Assembly (NCBI GenBank): GCA_963738205.1
Contig: CAVTVQ010000007.1
Location: forward strand, 868,001 to 932,000
Source of the DNA: DATFQE01 sp963738205
GTDB lineage: Bacteria; Actinomycetota; Thermoleophilia; Gaiellales; Gaiellaceae
Length of the DNA stretch: 64,000 bases
Reading direction: 5' to 3'
The notes beneath the pieces were generated by a model. That model was not told the origin of the DNA. It worked only from the letters and a program-made list of their open reading frames with translations, and ran no database searches. Both the position numbers and the translations under genes were made by a program. This document shows, in pieces, positions 62,031 to 64,000 of this stretch (position 1 is the stretch's first letter; every line of letters starts with the position of its first letter).

Positions 62031-63149
62031 GTGAGGAACCATGGTCGTTCGGCGACCACCCTCGCAGCTATCGCGCTCATCGCTCTGATTGTCGGCGCCG
62101 CGGGCTGCGGAGGCGACGACGACGAGTCGGCGTCCACGACGGAGTCCGTCGCCACCGAGACCGCGGGCGGCGGCACCAGCAACGAGACCGGCGCGATTCC
62201 GGAGGGCTACTCGGGCGTCGAGGCGGACCTCCCGACCGAGTACGACGCCCCGGAGATGCAGTCGGGCACGAGCTGCAAGATCGGCTTCCAGAACCCGGTC
62301 GCAGCCAACGAGTTCCTGGGCTTCGTCCAGAAGGCCGTGATCGCGAAGGCGAAGACGTACGGCTGCACGGTCGTCGCCCTCGACGACGCGCTCAATCCCG
62401 ACAAGCAGGTCTCGAACATGCAGCAGCTGCTCGGGCAGAACGTGAACGCGATCATCTTCTACCCGCTCGATCCGAAGGCGACCGCGCCGGTGCTCCGCCA
62501 GGCGAAGAGCAAGAACATCCCGGTGATCGCCATCGACGCGAGCTTCGGCGACACGAAGGCCGTCCCGTTGATCGCGACCCAGGTGTGGCAGGGCCGTGAC
62601 ATCCAGGCCTACCTGCAGGCGAATGCGCTCTCCGACGAGAAGTCCGAGGCGAACGTGGGCCTGATCGGCATCGGGATCCCGGTGCCGGCGATCAAGTACC
62701 TCACCGAGCGGCAGAAGCACTACGTCGAGGAGGAGGGCCTCACGGTCGTCGACACGCAGGACAATCCCTCCGACGACGTAACCGGAGGCGAGAAGGCGGG
62801 CAACGCCCTCCTCCAGCGCAACAAGAACATCGACTCGGTCATCGGCTACAACGACCCGTCGGCGTTGGGCGCCGTCATTGCGGCCCGCGCGACCGGCAGG
62901 GACATCACCGTTGTCGGCCTGAACGGCTCGAGCGACGGGATCGAGGGCGTCAAGACCGGCAAGCTGATCGCCACGGTGCAGGTCGACCCGATCGGCATCG
63001 GCTCCCAGACCGCCGTCGCCGCCTACAGCCTGATCACGAAGCAGAACACCCCGCTGCCGCCGATCGTGATCCGGCCGGGAGTGCTCGTGACTTCTGACAA
63101 CGTCAACGACCTCCCGAGCTGGCAGGCGCAGCTGGACGAGATCAAGTAG
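62031..63149 (+). CDS. Sugar ABC transporter substrate-binding lipoprotein
   Basis: 372 aa. Lipoprotein signal ending IVGAAGC, a Thr/Glu-rich linker, then a family-2 solute-binding fold (Peripla_BP_4): IGFQNPVAANEFLGFVQ, NVNAIIFYPLDPKATAPVL, PVIAIDASFG, and VIGYNDPSALGAV. Ribose- or xylose-type sugars are usual substrates. The GTG start follows AAGGAGG. Next gene is the ATPase of the same importer. Confidence 0.92.
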   Translation: MRNHGRSATTLAAIALIALIVGAAGCGGDDDESASTTESVATETAGGGTSNETGAIPEGYSGVEADLPTEYDAPEMQSGTSCKIGFQNPVAANEFLGFVQKAVIAKAKTYGCTVVALDDALNPDKQVSNMQQLLGQNVNAIIFYPLDPKATAPVLRQAKSKNIPVIAIDASFGDTKAVPLIATQVWQGRDIQAYLQANALSDEKSEANVGLIGIGIPVPAIKYLTERQKHYVEEEGLTVVDTQDNPSDDVTGGEKAGNALLQRNKNIDSVIGYNDPSALGAVIAARATGRDITVVGLNGSSDGIEGVKTGKLIATVQVDPIGIGSQTAVAAYSLITKQNTPLPPIVIRPGVLVTSDNVNDLPSWQAQLDEIK

Positions 63150-63163
63150 CGCGCCGGGTCCAC

Positions 63164-63189
63164 GGTGGGGCGGCCCGCGCCGCCCCACC
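63164..63189 (+). promoter_or_regulatory. Stem-loop between binding-protein and ATPase genes
   Basis: GGTGGGGCGGC pairs with GCCGCCCCACC, 11 bp around CCGC. No T-run follows. Such hairpins after solute-binding genes stabilise the upstream mRNA and raise its protein level over the ATPase. Confidence 0.55.
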
Positions 63190-63205
63190 GCCCGGTGGTT
63201 CGCCG

Positions 63206-64000
63206 ATGACCGAGGATCCGTTCCTGCAGGCAACGGCGCTGCACAAGCGCTACGGCGGCGTCCACGCCCTGCGCGGGGCGCAGATCGCCGTCTACCCCGG
63301 CGAGGTGCACGCGCTCGTCGGCGAGAACGGCTCCGGCAAGTCGACGCTGCTCAAGATCCTCTCGGGCCAGATCCGCGCCGACTCGGGCAGCGTGCTGCTC
63401 GGCGGCGAGCCGGCGGCGTTCCGCAACCCGACGGATGCGCTCCGGGGCGGCATCGCGACCGTCACGCAGGAGACGACGCTGGCGCCCGACCTCTCGATCA
63501 CCGAGAACGTCTTCCTCGGGCACCGCATGGTGCGGCGGGGGCCGCTGATCGACTGGCGCTCGACCCGCCGTCGGGCCCGTGACGCCGTGCGGCGGCTCGG
63601 GCTGGACGTCGACCCGTCGCTGCCGGTCCGGCGCCTGCGCCCCGACCAGCAGCAGATGGTCGAGATCGCCAGGGCGCTCTCGATCGACGCACGCGTCCTC
63701 GTCCTCGACGAGCCGACCAGCTCGCTCACCGACGACGAGGTGGCGTCGCTGTTCGCGCTCGTCCGCAAGCTCAGGGACGACGGGGTCGCGATCATCTTCG
63801 TCTCCCACCGCCTGCAGGAGATCTTCGGCCTGGCCGACCGGGTCACCGTGCTACGCGACGGCCGGACGGTCGGCGAGGCGCCGGCCGCGGAGCTCGACCG
63901 GGCCGCCCTCATCCACCTCATGGTCGGACGCGCGCTCGAGGAGATGGAGCCGCCGGCCGCCCAGGAGCGCAGTGGCCCGTCCGCGCTCCGGCTGCGCGGC
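63206..64000 (+). CDS. Sugar ABC transporter ATP-binding protein (partial at window edge)
   Basis: 265 codons to the window end, no stop. Walker A VGENGSGKST near 40, Q-loop VTQETTLAPD, Walker B VLVLDEPTSSLTD and His switch VSHRLQEIF are present. The signature is unusual: RLRPDQQQMVEIARAL. The first of two nucleotide-binding domains of an RbsA/XylG-type ATPase (about 500 aa in the family) is complete and the second just begins. It pairs with the sugar-binding lipoprotein. Confidence 0.9.
   Translation, partial: MTEDPFLQATALHKRYGGVHALRGAQIAVYPGEVHALVGENGSGKSTLLKILSGQIRADSGSVLLGGEPAAFRNPTDALRGGIATVTQETTLAPDLSITENVFLGHRMVRRGPLIDWRSTRRRARDAVRRLGLDVDPSLPVRRLRPDQQQMVEIARALSIDARVLVLDEPTSSLTDDEVASLFALVRKLRDDGVAIIFVSHRLQEIFGLADRVTVLRDGRTVGEAPAAELDRAALIHLMVGRALEEMEPPAAQERSGPSALRLRG

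Overview
The window is high-GC DNA from an actinobacterium. Gene content points to the class Thermoleophilia, probably a Gaiellales-like soil lineage. This is an inference from the aa3-type oxidase set, the tkt/rpiB/tal/pgi/gnd/zwf/opcA cluster, leaderless genes with TA(G/C)NCT-type -10 boxes, an ANTAR regulator, and a cyclase-ATPase-TPR regulator typical of that group. No taxonomic marker gene is present.

Layout. 1-10.6 kb is a nitrogen region. A minus-strand set glnA1 - GNAT acetyltransferase - PII - amt has overlapping genes throughout. It is followed by an MFS exporter, an ABC-2 exporter pair, a frameshifted tandem GNAT gene, a second MFS gene and a second glutamine synthetase, glnA2. Both glnA genes sit behind the same RNA arrangement: a GAGGC-N6-GCCTC hairpin whose 3' arm is also the 5' arm of a terminator-like hairpin. 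10.6-17.3 kb is a signalling region: a structured non-coding stretch, a GGDEF/HD-GYP protein, a GAF-HisKA_2 sensor kinase broken by a frameshift, a cupin/HxlR pair, a VOC protein, an ANTAR response regulator and an NTF2-like protein. ANTAR proteins are antiterminators that act on hexaloop hairpins, so the kinase and ANTAR gene are natural candidates to control the glnA leaders.

17.3-27.4 kb holds an ABC-F ATPase, transketolase and a tightly packed pentose-phosphate operon (rpiB-tal-pgi-gnd-zwf-opcA, no pgl). 27.4-34.1 kb carries a secreted protein, an amidase with no normal start codon, and the oxidase genes coxB(cyt c fusion)-ctaD-ctaB(CtaA-like fusion) plus a 57-residue membrane protein. 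34.2-46.1 kb is mixed: a kelch protein, a polar amino-acid ABC importer, a histidine phosphatase/amidase pair, a PAAR-like protein, TrpB2-msrB, a metallophosphoesterase-fold protein lacking usual metal ligands, a lipoprotein, a GNAT protein and a RelE/Phd toxin-antitoxin pair.

46.1-53.8 kb is bounded by a perfect 41-bp direct repeat of the 3' part of a tRNA-Arg(CCU) gene, the signature of an integrated element. No integrase is recognisable. Inside are bpsA (branched polyamine synthase) with an unusual speD, a cyclase-ATPase-TPR regulator, and a desaturase - cyclopropane synthase pair, so the cargo looks aimed at polyamine and membrane-lipid change. 53.9-64 kb holds a large Asp-box secreted protein, a divergent two-component pair, a quinone-oxidoreductase-like gene, a CMD/metallo-hydrolase pair and the start of a sugar ABC importer cut by the window edge.

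Several genes are broken by single +1 shifts (tandem GNAT twice, sensor kinase once), and two lack a canonical start (GGDEF/HD-GYP gene, first amidase). These could be real decay or indels in the assembly.
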